Assembly (NCBI GenBank): GCA_001557505.1
Contig: LSAX01000004.1
Coordinates: 2,666,001-2,730,000, forward strand
From: Reticulascus tulasneorum
Taxonomy: Eukaryota > Ascomycota > Sordariomycetes > Glomerellales > Reticulascaceae
Direction of reading: 5' to 3'
Length of the DNA stretch: 64,000 nucleotides
Part shown: positions 45,401 through 58,262 of the stretch, one piece after another
How the letters are laid out: the number at the start of each line of letters is the position of its first letter
Position numbering within the stretch: the first letter of the stretch is position 1
Program-made: the position numbers and the translations under genes
The notes under the pieces: model-generated
What the model saw: the letters and a program-made list of their open reading frames with translations, nothing else
What the model was told of the DNA's origin: nothing
Database searches by the model: none

Positions 45401-48400
45401 CCGCGTGTTTGTTGATTACGTCGTCAAGCCGAATGAATGTCCAACAACTTTTAATGATGTCTTTCCTGGCTTCCTGGATGGTTGTATGATAGTACTTGAC
45501 AAGCATTGCAGACAACTGCAGGACCTCGAACTTGGTATGGTCAATGCCTGGCTGCAAGATGTCATCCGAGTCTTGCTGGCTTGTATCTTGATGTGTCTTC
45601 CAGATCTTGGTAGTGACGGCGTCAATGACTGTCCTGTCCATAAACCGCCCCTTCGTCATAGGCGGCTGATTCCAGTGACGCTGGACATCCATGGCCACAA
45701 TTGGATTGACAATGTAGTGGAGCAAAAAGAACTTCATCTTCTGAGTATTGGTCTTCCCAGGATATACCTCGAGACATTTCAGGACTGTAATCTTCCAAAA
45801 GTCGACAGAGTCACTGCTGGTGATGTTCTTGTAGATGTATGATATAAGCGGCTGGACAGTCCTGATCTCTTCAGCTGTGACCGACTCGATGAGGCCGAAG
45901 AGCGGATCTAGGTCCTTTGGATTCCGCTCGAGGGACTTGATGAAGATTGACATAAGCTGTTCTGAGGCTTGGCCTGCTGGTAATCTCAGATTCGGAGCGA
46001 GCGTATAGGTGCGAAGGTGCTTCTCCAGATCTTTGCCAACAAGCTTCAACCATGTCAGGTTCTCCTTCTTCTCCATCCAAGAATTGGTACCAGGCCATTG
46101 ACTTAGTGAGTCAAGGATGTTGATAACGTTGACCACAGCAACATACTTGTTCTCGCTTTTCTGTGTAAGAAGCGTGCCGCAAGCCTGAACCAGACCGTCA
46201 ACATTGGCAGAAGCAACCTCCCGCAAGGGGGCACTGTCTGAGTGGCGGAGCACCTGGGCCAAAAAGCGGCCATACTTTATATCGTCCAGCTTTGGCAGGA
46301 GATACGCCCAAATTTCCTTTGGATACCGATTGAGATACTTATACAGTGGCGTACGGAATGGGCTCTCATGAGTTCGACGAAGCTTCTCCTCAAGATCGAG
46401 AACCAAGTCGATGAGACGCTCCTTGAAACCTTCAGCAGCAGGCGGTAGGAGATGAAAGATGTTGAACACTGCCGAGATGACCTTCATTGAAGAGTTTTGT
46501 TCGAAGAAGGTAAACGATATCTGCTGGAGCACAGCGGGATCTGCGAGAACATTGATATGATCCAGAAGGCGTGCACCAATCTCGACCTTGAAGTACGTCG
46601 TAAGCAGTTTCAGCAGGCGCGCCAGGTTGTCCAAGCCGTGGGTCGTAAGTTTCTTAGGATCTTGAAGACTGGCCAGGACGGGTCTCAATCCGCCTTGCAA
46701 GAGATCTTTGGGAAGTTTGTTGGTGTGCTGAAGAACAGACTTGAGAGCGTCATTAGCGGCATCGATAGTTGCCGTTGACTCCGAGTATAGGCATTTGAAG
46801 AAAACCGACACCACCTTTGACCGCGTTGCGTTGGCTGGCCCTTTCGAGAACTCGTCGAACCCCATCGCCGTGCTGAGAATTTTTATGCAAGCCACCCGCA
46901 GATTGACGATATGCTCATGTGTCCTGAACTCGGCAGGCTTATTCGCCAGCGATTCATCGGTGGCATCCGCCAATGCAAGAGATTCCAGCAGAAGCCTATT
47001 CAAGTTATCATCGAAGGTGATCCAGTCGCGCTTGAGATGCATATGGTATGTCATAGCGTCGATATAGCCGATTTGAATTGAAAAAGGCAACGCTCGAAGC
47101 GGTTTCGCAAAGATTGGCTGCAGAAATCGGTCCTTGTATGGCTCGAGGAGCTCCCAGACACTGCAGTTGGCTGCTTTCGCGATAAGCTGGAGAGACCGCT
47201 TCGCAGTCTCTCGGACGTGTCGATTCATATGTGACAAATCCGTGTTGAACTGCATGCAGATTTGAGCTAATCGAGGTGCTTTCTGCTGTGGCTGTCCAGA
47301 CGGCGGTTGAGGTAACACCTGTTCCTTCTTTATGTCCTTGGTGATCCTCTGCAGAAGTTTCTCGAGAGTAATTTGGGCTGATCTTCGTGTCTGTTCAGGG
47401 AGATCTTGTGGCATGTCTTTGATGACATACATAAGAGCCCGAATGAACTCCGACTGCTTATTGGTCACCCATTGCTCGCCCATGTCCAACTCAGTGAGGA
47501 GAAAGTTGATCCCCAGGCTACCACCCGTCTTGGTGAACCATTCTTCCTCGTAGCAGCCATGACAGAAGGTGGTACTCAGGGTATTGAAAAACGGAAGACG
47601 CCATACATGCTGCTCTGAGCCGAAGAGGATGGCGGTAGAATTGTAGATTTCGCGGAGAGCTCGCTGGGCTGATTCTCGCACATCTGGATGATCGGAGGCC
47701 AACGACTCCACAATGGCATCAGACAAGACCCGGGTATCAATATGGAGTGGGCCTTCTCCTGCTTTGGGGTCGAATGGACTATAAGCACGCTTCATGTCGA
47801 TGAGGGCTCTGCCAACTTCGAGGAGGGTGAAATGCTTGCAGATACCCATGAGGAAGGCGCCTGCTTCGTCTTTGAACTCGGGTATTGACTCGGCAAACAT
47901 GAGGGCTTTGAGTAGTCGTTTGACAATGTCATCCTGCTCATCTTTCTTGGGGATAGACCGATCCCGATCTGATGACTCGAAAGGACTCGAGTCAAAGTCG
48001 AGTTTCCTTGCGAGCAAGTCCTGGGCCTGAAGACGCACCAGACGAGGAAAATCATCTGGCAAGTTGTCGAAGGCGATCCGGAGCTTCAGTTGAGCCTTGA
48101 TGAAGTGTAGAGCCTGCTTTTTGTAATAGCCTTCAAATTGGCGAGGCTGATTACTCTTGCTGGCTTTCGGTATCTCCATCAGCTTGCGGATGGCGAGATC
48201 AATGCCAAGCTCGGCAGGAAATGCTCTATCTTTCTTCGACCCAATAAGTCTAAGGTCAAAACTTGCTGGATCGTCGGCGAATTCCTTAAAAGTAAGTGGT
48301 TGCGCATCAGTCACAAACTTCCTGTTCCGACCTCCTAGCTTTCCTAGGATTCTCATTGTAGTGTGTGCATGGAAGTGGCTGTACGGGTGGGGCTTGAGGT

Positions 48401-51186
48401 GGTCGAAGAGTGCAGTCATCAGCTCATCAATGACGGGAGCCATGATGGGGTCCAAATAATCCGCAGTCAAATTGTCAACACATAGTTCCAAAGTCCGCAG
48501 TCCTTGGCCAACTAGATCGGTACCAGCACGCAGCGCAACAACCAATGGCCGCATAAGGAAGCTGAGGTGAGGCAATAGATTGCTGAGACGAGCCGGAACA
48601 GTCAGGCAAAGCTCGACATACAAATCCCGCTCCGAAGGCTTCCGAGCAGCCATGAGCAGGTTGTTGAGGACGTCGAGAAGCATCTCCAGCAATGGCAATA
48701 TTTGCTTGTACAAATGCTCGAACTTGCCTCCGCCAATGCTTCGGAACAAGGATCGGAGCAAGAGGAAGTAGTTCATTGGCTCCTCCGCCCTCGTTGACAG
48801 CTCGATGGATTTGGTGACAATGTCGACAACATGGGGTAATAAGACTTGCTCATTTTGGTTTGCAAACAGAGTGACGGCCATGAAAGCAAGCTTGAAGAGG
48901 CGAAGTAAGATGGACGACTTCTTCACATCCGCCGAACCGACCTGGTCGATTCTGTCCATCAAGAAACGCAATAACATGCCGCAGAAGCTCGGCGAAGTGG
49001 CCTCACTCGCAAGGAAAAACTGGGGTATATGTAGCAGGCCGGTATGCTCAAAGACCATATCGTACAAGCGAGGAATTTCTTGTTGGAACACCTCATGGAA
49101 AGTTGCAGGGTCTATGCAGTGAAAGACTGTTGCGAACGTCTCTAACAGATCCTTCTCCTCTTTGCTGCTCGAGACCATGTAGAAATTGGCCATGTATTCA
49201 ACTGGCGACATATACTGAGACTCGGCCGCAGGTTTCTCGATCTCGTAGTAGCGGAACACGTAGGCGCCCTCACGGAACAACTTTACAATGACATTGACTT
49301 CCTCGGCAGTAAACCCATAGGCGACCTCTTGCCAGTGAGATGGGGCATTCTGTACATCAACACTCGTCCCCACATTGCAGGTTCTGAGCTGATAAAATGT
49401 GTTCTTAAGACCGTTCATGAGGTTCTTGAATAAGAACTTGTTGTCGATCACGGGATCTGCTCCCCTGTCTCGTGGATTTGAGGTCTTGATTGGCATGGCC
49501 GTGAAAATGTCCGTCTCATCCCAGTCTGGAGGATAGTCCTTGTCCGCGAGGTAGCTGTCGGGGATTCCTTCGGCGGTCTGATGGTTGTATAATTTCGACA
49601 ACTTGACAGCATTTGGATACTGCCGATTCATTGCGGCGAACTTGTCGCCAATTGCATTCAGAATCATGATGAGATAATGCCGCGCGTCCACCTTATTCTG
49701 CATCTTCGCGATGCATTCTGCCATATTGAGCAGAAGTTTCGCACTCATTGTCTGAAAGCTTGTGCCGGGAAAGTTGTCCTGGAGGTTCTTGGTGTAGACC
49801 TCGACCGTCTTGCGAATCTGCTCCGGTGTGAGGGAGTCGCGGACGTGATGGATCAGATCCGCCAGCATGCTATATGCAAGGGGCCTCATCGTCTCGTAGA
49901 CCGTCAGGCCGTCTCCAATGAGTGTCTTCTCATCCAGAAGTTCATCAATCTTTGGCAGAAAAATCTTTCTGAAGTTGAAATTGATGATATGGCGAATAGC
50001 AACAAGGAGCTCCTTGCGCGCGCTCGATTTTTCGCGCGGACAGTCCTGGAGGAGCCTGACCACGATCTCTGGAAGGGTCTCTAGGAAGTCGGTGAGTTGC
50101 TGGGAATACTGCCTAAGGAGGTACGCCAAAAAGCTCATCGTCTTCACCTGAGCGGTAATGAACTCTCCGAATGCAGCCCGATTTTTGATCAGCGGACTGA
50201 CTCCAGTGAAGATTTGGCCCTTCGCTTTGGCATCCGCGTGGGCTTGTTTTTGTGCGCTTGCTTGAAGGCACAAGACGCCCTTGATTAATGGCACGAACAG
50301 TCTGACGTTCGTTTGAACTGTGTTCCGGTAGACCTGGAAGATGGAGACCACTATTATTGGGCACTCCGACAAGACCTTGAAGGACTGCATGCCTTTGAGC
50401 AAAAGGCGGTTCTGCAGTTGGGGATCTGGACCAAGATCTGTCACCGATGCCACGGGTGAGCCTGGTCGAGGGGACTGGAAGTTTGCCTGAGAGCTTCCAG
50501 GAGTTGATGGAGCTCCAGCGATTGCGTTTGCCGCCAACGACGTATTATCCAGTTGTTCCCGTACAACTTTTTCCATCTGGTCGAATAGCTCTTGGATCAG
50601 GGTCAAGAAGGCCTGGACCTTCCCGCCAAGAACTTTAGACTGATGTCGCATAATGTCTGAAATAATCTTGACACATAGCGTCGCATTTTCTTCATTATCT
50701 GTCCGTACCAGCTGCATAAGGAGGTCGACGATCTCTTCGGCGTACGGTTCAAACGGCTCGGTCGGAGTCGGGACTGTGGGCAATCGATGCAGAACCTCCA
50801 ATACGCAATTGCGCAGTTTCTATAAACTATGTCAGAGTGCGCCAGGAACATGCGTCGCTTTCCTAGCCTTACCTGCTCGGGGGAGTTGCTCTGGAAGATA
50901 CATGGTCCTCTCAAGATGGCGATGAAAATCGGCATCAACCTCTTCAAAAAGGGCGGGTATATAGGGCCACTCGTGTAATGATCTAAGCTGTCGCGCAAGG
51001 TAGTCGCGGCTTCTACCTTGATTCTCGCCTCTGCGCAAAGTCGTAGGTAAGTAAAGGGCTCCCAGGCAACGCAATGCTTCACATGGTGGGGTGTGCAGCG
51101 AGCTCGAAGATGGAAGAAGGGGAGGACCAACCCGTTTCTGGAGAGCTGAGTCGCTTCACGACATCGTCAATGGTAGTACCAGACAT
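39435..51186 (-). CDS. tra1: Tra1, PIKK-family pseudokinase scaffold of SAGA and NuA4
   Basis: Activator-docking scaffold shared by the SAGA and NuA4 histone acetyltransferase complexes. In transcription order the exons are 51186-51132, 51030-50873, 50819-40176 and 40121-39435 (3,847 aa). Junction peptides fit the family: SSPET to [19 protein letters not shown], and SNSPEQ to [14 protein letters not shown]. The first donor (GTTGGT) is weak. The last intron (40122-40175, 54 bp) is in frame. HEAT repeats fill the first two thirds, and FAT-domain repeats follow (for example [18 protein letters not shown]). The PI3K-like domain includes [20 protein letters not shown] and [18 protein letters not shown]. 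The HxDRHxxN-type catalytic loop and DFG are absent, as expected for a pseudokinase. The FATC tail ends in [13 protein letters not shown]. Yeast Tra1 has 3,744 aa. One exon of 10.6 kb is unusually long for this window. Confidence 0.97.
40122..40175 (-). other. Predicted in-frame intron of TRA1
   Basis: Read on the minus strand, the 54 bp begin GTAAGC, contain a GCTAAC branch-type site 12 nt before the end, and finish with CAG. The length is a multiple of three and contains no stop. Removal joins LDTKNS to [14 protein letters not shown], which reads like the fungal Tra1 consensus. Retention would add 18 residues beside the pseudokinase core. Confidence 0.75.
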
Positions 51187-52222
51187 GGCAGCGCTACCAG
51201 CGTCCGAAAGACGCGTATTCTACTTCCATTCGTGGAAGGAAAGTGTTGGATCAATCGCGATCTCGCAAGGCTGAGGATGGTTGCCTTAGTGGTTTTGTTC
51301 GCAGAGGAGGAGTGGTTGGAGAATCGCAAAGCTCAAAACCAGATAAAGTCGTAAACGGAGGCAGTGTACCTTTTAAATCTCTGCGCAGTCCAACCTTTCC
51401 CTGATGTGTCCTTGTGGAAGGGAATGCGTTGTTCAAGGATTTGGAGGTAATCGGCGGATCAAGCTACACCAGAATTTTGGTCTCCAGGCTTTGGACGTGA
51501 CCTTTGAAATTTCGAGAGAAAGCGCGAAGCTGGGGGCTGCCCGCCGCCAAATCAATCTACGCTAGGGGCTGTAAGAATGTTATTCCGGCGCTAGAGAGGC
51601 CTGGATGCTCGGAGCGTGAACGGCCCGTGAAGAGAGCGAATCTCCATTCACGATCTAATCTTATCTTAGCAAGAAAGATCTTATCGGCCAGCAGCCGTCT
51701 CCCTCGAGTCCATCCGTTATCAAAGGCCGGACTCGGAGTTGGGTTCCTCGGAGATGTCGACCGTAGATCATGGTTTCTAGATGACTCCACGTTTTTATAT
51801 ATTTATATCATTTTGCTGTAAATACTTATCAATATCTGGAACCACGTAAATGCATCCTCTTATTTCCTAAGCTGCCTGGAATCATTGCCGTTTCTAATCG
51901 AGGCGCTGGGTTTACTCGAATCTGACCTTTAAGGATATCCAGCGTCATCCCGGCTTGCTCCAGTAGGTCCGTCCGTTTCTTACAGGACGCTCTTACTTCT
52001 CAACCTACGACCTGCGTGCGACCTAAACAGGAAGTCTCCGTTGACTTCACGTTGACAGATCCTGCAGCAGAGAATCACCAACTCGGCTATCGCATGTCTG
52101 GTCATGTGAGGTTCGGCACTTACGATATATAAAAAAGGAAGACACTTTGCGTCTCACTTCATTCTTGTCTATCTCAAAACATTACTTCATCTAGAGCGAA
52201 TAGAACAGGAGAAGTATTCAGC
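51187..52222. other. Divergent promoter region of TRA1 and the GGCT-like gene
   Basis: About 1 kb between two head-to-head genes. No other coding sequence was recognised. An AT-rich tract lies at about 51790-51830, and a TATA-like element for the right-hand gene at 52126-52135. Confidence 0.55.
52126..52135 (+). promoter_or_regulatory. TATA-like element of the GGCT-like gene
   Basis: TATATAAAAA lies 88-97 bp before the ATG at 52223, followed by a CT-rich stretch at about 52149-52190 where fungal transcription commonly starts. The assignment rests on sequence and spacing only. Confidence 0.5.
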
Positions 52223-52939
52223 ATGAGTGGCCCACACACCGCATTCTTCTACGGTAAGAGAGCCCTTGCGTGATATGGAAATAACTTCTGACTGTGTGCT
52301 TAGGAACCCTGGTAAGAACAGCTCATCTGAAATGAGGTTCTGCCTCAGTGAATGGAGATAATTAACACGCATCCAGATGGCGCCGGAGGTATTCTTTACG
52401 GTCGTCCAGGGAAATGGGAAGCCGGCCAAGGAGATCAGGGACCTATACACCTTCACTCCGGCCATCCTGCATGGCTTCTGCCGTCACCGCATCCAGCACG
52501 CAGATTACCCAGGCATGATTGCCGAGGAGGGCCAGTCTGTGCTTGGGAACTACGTCACTGGCCTGACAGACGCGAACGTCTACAAGCTCGATTATTTCGA
52601 GGGCTCCGAGTACAAGAAGCAGATCGTGAACGTCAAGCTCCTGACAAAGGTCGGCAATGCTAAGGGCCAGGGCCAGATCGAAGGCGAGGAGAAGAAGGCC
52701 GTCACTTACGTCTTTACGAAGCCCGAGGATCTCGAGCTCGGCGAATGGGATTTCGAGCACTTCCGGCAAGAGAAGATGTCTATCTGGACCCGGAAGGACT
52801 ATGTCTTTGAAGGTGAGTTGCCGGTGCATGAGTGGTCAAGGGAATCTTAGCTGACAGAGCGCAAGGCTGTGACGACACTGCGGAATTCGAAGATGAAGTG
52901 AAGCAGGAAGCGGAGGAGATTAAACGAAGTGCAGTCTAG
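52223..52939 (+). CDS. Gamma-glutamylcyclotransferase-like (AIG2/GGCT fold) protein
   Basis: Small cyclotransferase-fold protein. Members release 5-oxoproline from gamma-glutamyl compounds, but AIG2-like members often have unproven substrates. Four exons: 52223-52253, 52304-52311, 52377-52812 and 52866-52939 (182 aa). The second exon is only 8 bp. It is required to complete the substrate-loop motif FFYGTLMAPEVF (Tyr10-Gly-Thr-Leu13). The likely catalytic glutamate is Glu88 in DYFEGSEYKK. Then come the VTYVF strand, LGEWDFEHFRQEKMSIW and an acidic C-terminus (AEFEDEVKQEAEE). The last acceptor (52864-52865) is the best of several, so the C-terminal 25 residues are less certain. It diverges from TRA1. 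Confidence 0.85.
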
Positions 52940-55900
52940 TAGAGCGCCAAACGCTGTGTGCTCATACGATACCGACGGGATGGATGCTGCAGGTCTGGGA
53001 CTGGCCGCTATGATGGCGAGCAAGGCACATGGTTCTCAGCGGGCAAACGAGACTCTCGAGAATGAACAAAATGAATCACGATAAAACACACATGAAATAG
53101 ACAGCCGCTAGGCTTGGGTGACTGGCCTCATACGCGACAGAGTCCGTCGCTGGCCACATGAGGGCAGAAGACCTCTGAGGCCGCCGGAAGCCTTTTCAGA
53201 CCTCTCGTCCCATGGAATTCGTAACCTTGTTGGTGATGAAGGTTCCAACTTACCTGTTTCTCGCAGACGCGTATACCATACCATGTCTTGCCAGCCGAGT
53301 ACCACAGGGCTTGCGCGTCGTAGCCGTGTAAAGTGACCCATGGAGTAATGCATCCACAACATTCCAGGAAACAGAACACTGCAAATAGCTAAGCACCTAC
53401 GCACCCACGCACCTACGCAATCCGCCAAGTCCATTCCTCTGGGTGCACGATCCAGCCGTACCAGGATAGCCACTCCATTCCCTTAGATGTCTATAGTAAG
53501 AAACAGGCCCATTCGCAGCTAGCGTGAGGCGAACACCTCTCGATGCTTTGTCCACTTTCACAAGCAGTGCCGGTGGCGGTGTTGCGGACGCGAATTGCTC
53601 TCGATCACCATGTGGCTCAGAGACGATCAATTCATGCCGAATCTTAGGGTTGATCTTGCAACGTCGCCACCTCGGGTCGGACTGGAGCAAACTGGTTCTA
53701 GGCTCCCCGATTTGCAAGATGGAGCAGGCTCCGCAAGGGTCGTGCTCAGGGTTGCGAATTCATGCGAACCAGGTCTCGTGTTTCGTACTCGGTACACCCG
53801 CTCCAGCGCTGGTTCTGCCGCGGGAGCAAAGTATCGAGTACAGCTCTCGGCAGCCTCGAGATGGATCGTCTGAACAGAGACACCCAGCCACACTCCTTGG
53901 TTTTGAGCGAAAGGGCCACTTTGCGATCAAGCTTCATGCCAAAACTGGGCAGGCGACACGAGGCGACCGTGGCGACTATTTCGGACGATTTATTGGGCGT
54001 GAGGCATATTCGCACGACTACGTAGTTTGACCGTCACGCAATACACGAAACGAACAGGTTTTACTCGTCGTCTGCGCGGCATGGAGTTTCCGGGCGGTCT
54101 CTTGTTGGGCGAATATCAGCAGCTTGACTCGACGGCACTGACAGGGAAGAGTGTAAGAGAAGACAGGGGTGGTGAAGGAGCCAGCCAGCCAGCACGTGTG
54201 TGGTCAGGCGTAGATTCATTCACAGCTGTCGAGCCATTAGGTATTGGCATTGCGGGCCACGACTCAAGGCCACCGGCTGCGTCGCCGGTCGCATGAGCTA
54301 AATTCCAGCTGCCAGTGGCTGTCGGCCAAGTGCCTCCCAGTCTACTGGCTCCAGCAAGCTCCATTTCAGCGCTTACACAAACAATCGGCGCTCCCTATTA
54401 ACTGACATTCCACCTAATACTAAACAAGTCTAGAAAGAGGCCCAAAGGACTGGTCGTGGCGGGCCAGCGCTGAATCGCATCCACTCAAAAGAACAATGAA
54501 AAGCCATCCCGTGATCCTCAATGGTGAAGTGATGAACCACATCGTCCTTCTGGATTCCCACTGGCCCCCTTCAAGGCGGCCGTCATTACGGCAAGGGACA
54601 AGCGAAGAAAGCATCGGTCATGAAACGGGCTGCGTTTCACTAGGTCGCTTTTGGACAAAAAAAAAAGGGAGCTTGGATCTACCCCAAACCCCTAACCCAG
54701 GTGCCAGCAGCTCGTGAGCCTCTCCCCCCTCCCCCCCCCCTTGCAATGGCGGGTCACCCCCGGTCGCCACCCGAATCTGGGTTCTTTGGATGCTGGGCGT
54801 CAGGGGTAGCCCGAGTGCGCGGATTCTGGCTAATGGGAAGGATGCATCATCGGCATTGAGAAAAATCGGGTGGCTGTTGCGGTGTGCTCACGCCGTACCC
54901 GACAGCGTGCTGGGAATTCCTTCGTGTGGCGTGGTGTGAGATCTCGTCTCCGCTGGCATTGTGCGCTGCTGACTGCCTTCCCAGCGATCAGTGGGGGCCT
55001 AGGGGAAAGGCAACCAGCCGCAAGTGGCGAGCCGTCGGGATACCGCTGGCATGTTACGTGTGGACGGGGTATTCGCATGCTAGTAGCAGGCGAGAGGCCG
55101 CTCGACTGCATTTACTGCATTGGAACCGGTTTACCACTACGTAGTTTTGATTCATGGTGAGGCTTCTGAGTCAAGCTGTCTGCCAAGGTGGTGTCCAAAT
55201 GTCTCTCTGTTTCTTTTCTGGCATTATTTTCCTAATTCGTGTGGGCTGCTAAGAAACCAGACTAGCTCCTGCGTACCTGCGCTGGTGTCGCTGGGCATGG
55301 GGAGTTCGTCGGTCTTGGAAGCGGACCCAGGTGTCTTGACCTGCCTGCCATTGTCCTTGTGTCTCTGGTCCTGATAAAACAATTGGTACGGAAGGAAAAT
55401 CGTGGAATGGCAGACAATAGACGAACTGCTGTGCCCCCCCTTTCTTTTGTGCCGTCGTTCCATCCTCTTCTCCCTCACCCCCCCTTGTCGTCAACCCGCC
55501 CGCCCAACCCCTGACCCTGAGATCACAGGAAAAAGCAACCCCCTGGAAAAGAATGATCCATGATCACCGAGGTTCCATGGATATAGTGGCCCTTGTCGGC
55601 TTTCACAAGCCTCTGCAGCTGGGCGCAAGGCGAGAGGACAGGAGAGCGCAGAAGAAGGAGAGGGAGGGCACGAGGGAGCCAATGTGGTGAGACCGAGTTG
55701 CGCCGTCGTCTGTCGTCCAGTGACGTTCCCTTTTCTACGATTCTGTGTTGTCAGGGTTGTGAGGGATGTGAGTGGCCGCCACCGCGGTCTTGGACGAGAA
55801 GGGCCCAAAGGCCCCGACCGGCATGTCGCCCAAAACCAAGGTTCAAGTGTCCTGATTGGAGGCCCGCACTTGTCCGAAAGAGGGAGTCCGGAGGTCACGT

Positions 55901-58262
55901 CAGAAAAACTTCTGACTACATCGAATGGTATTCTTGGATAGCGAAAGAGAAAAAAAATAGGAGGTCTCTCTCTCCGAACCAAGAATCTAATTGACAGGCC
56001 GACTTGCCACTAAACAAATGCCGGTCGGTTCTTGATGAAGCTGGCTGACTCTATTGCTAGTACGGATTTACAATAGTTGTCAGGAATAGAGTCATGCTTT
56101 CATTTCATGATCCTATGTAAGGGGACACGAATGCAACGGTCATATGGGAAATAAAAGAATCGCAGGCAGACAGAATAAGCATGCGCAGAGCGTGCGTATG
56201 TGTGTGTGCTTCTTCCGTGCTTAGGTGTCTATCTTCGGGCCCGGTGCCTGCATTGCTAGTGAGGGCCCCTCCTGAGATGATCCCTGGAGGGGGTTAGAGT
56301 GTGCTAGAAATGCCCTATTCAGGGTTGCAATACATACATTCTCACGTCGTAACTATTATAGCACACAGATGGTGCCTTGCAGTAGCTTCCTGCAGTCCCC
56401 AATGCACTTGACGACATGTTGAGTGCTCTGTGCAACGGGTTGAGCCCCCTTTCCAGATCACCCCCCCCCAATCCATCTTCTTTTTACGAGTACTACTGTA
56501 CTTACCCAGCCCTTAACATCTGTGCATACGAAGAAGTACCACGCAAGCAACGGAACTGATTGAAAAGCACGGCGACATACTACATAGTACCTATGCAGTG
56601 GTATGTAAGCACGAGGTGGTAAGGTCCCCTGGTGCGCAAGAGCGGGGGCTCCACAGTCCCAGCCTCAACCAAGCTCCCTAATGTGTCTTCGTAAAAAAAA
56701 TATTCCTGTCCCAATCCATCCTTCTCCTGCTCTCTTCTCTTCCACGCCTCCCCCTCCATCCCGGTCCATCGACATATATCCCCGCCTTCCAAGACAAGCT
56801 AGTCAGGGGCAAACACATTCACAGGTTGACGACCACTTACTAGGGTTGCTACATAACTTTAGCAAGCAAGCAAGCCGCAAGGTTGCACCCACCCGCTTTG
56901 CGCGCACACCACATCCATCCATCCATCCATTAGTCGGAGCTCTCTCTGCCTCTCGTGCCTCTTTTGCCCTCGTCCTCCATCATCCTGTCTCTTAATGTGC
57001 CCGTCCACTAAAAACAAATGTTTAGTCCCGCTTGTTGTGCCTAGTCGAAACAAGCTTGACAAGCCGACATCTCCCTCCCCGGCCTATCACAGCCACCCAT
57101 TCCACCCTGCTCCTTGATCCCCTTCTTCAACGGCTGTCCCCTGCACCCCTCCGTCGATCCACCATGCCTCGAAACTCCTTGGGCTCAGCCCGATCTCTCA
57201 GCTTGACTGGCTGCGTTCCTCAACGCCAGTCTAAAAAGGCAGCCATGTCTCTCCCTCCATCCCTCCTGGTCAGCCCGAGTGGACTAGACTAGGCCGACAT
57301 CACATCCAGCCCTCTCCTCCACTCCTTAGCTCACCGTCCACGGCCCTGCCAGACCACCGACAGATTCCTTCTCCTCCAATCGTCCAAGGATTGACGCCGG
57401 TTCCTGCAGCGTGCTTTTTGCCTCCTTTCCACTTTCACTTCTAGTCTCTCTCTTGGATCGACCGGGCATTCTAGCCGTGGCCCTTGTCCTTCGTTCTATT
57501 TCCCGGGCCTCCACCAGAACCTCGCATCCCTCCGCGAGCCAGCGTTGTCTTATAAGACCCTACGTCTTGTCCGACCTCCTCCAGACTTTCGTTTCCTCAG
57601 ACCTCTTTCACGTCTTCACACATTCCTTCCGTGGGCTTTCTTGTTGAGTTTGTCGTTTCGACATCCCATCCTTTTCTCTTTTACACTCCCTTAGTCGAGG
57701 CTAGACCTTGATTCTTTTTCTGTTGTTATCCTCCCACTCGCCTGGTGCATCACTTTCCTTCGGAAAAAACAACTCCAAACACACACATTCTCTCTCTCTC
57801 TGTGAGATCGCATCGCTACGTCGACTCCCGTCAGACTAAGCGAGAACACACTGTAAGTACCGAACCCCACCCCGCCTGCAGAGATCAAGAGGGGGAAGAT
57901 CTGTGTACCACCAGCCCAGTTGTCAATGGCTTTGTCGGACATGTCAAGAGGGCTTGTGTAACAATCAACTCGGGAGCACCCGATCCATGGTGTTTGCTCA
58001 TGAAGTTGCGAGTCGCTTCGACTCAGGACGGGTTTGGAGAAATGGCCAAGCCATGGACTCCAGTGGACGCTACGGGTCAATATATGAGTTTCGAGGAAGT
58101 GGACTGACATGTCAACCCTCCAGGTGTTAGCTACAAAGCTACGAATCTTGATCAGAGCTATTCGCTCCAACTACAGTCTCTACGACGAAACGACTCGTTA
58201 AGATATCTCCGTCCGGAACGTTCAGATACTCTTAGACTCGCAAAACCCACAACATTTTCACA
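52940..58262. other. Large gap of about 5.3 kb before the LPMO gene
   Basis: No gene I can support. Plausible but broken protein-like fragments lie on the minus strand at about 53130-54015. Homopolymer tracts include poly-C near 54724-54742 and 56461-56470 and poly-A at about 54656-54666. From about 56690 to 57800 the plus strand is strongly CT-rich, typical of the promoter and leader of well-expressed fungal genes. It leads into a probable 5'UTR intron (57853-58123) of the LPMO gene. Confidence 0.5.
57853..58123 (+). other. Probable 5'UTR intron of the AA11 LPMO gene
   Basis: GTAAGT at 57853 follows a CT/CA-rich leader. The matching acceptor CCTCCAG ends at 58123, with a CTGAC branch-like site about 15 nt upstream of it. 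The ATG follows 139 bp later. Splicing would remove several short upstream ATGs. This is inferred from signals only. Confidence 0.5.
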
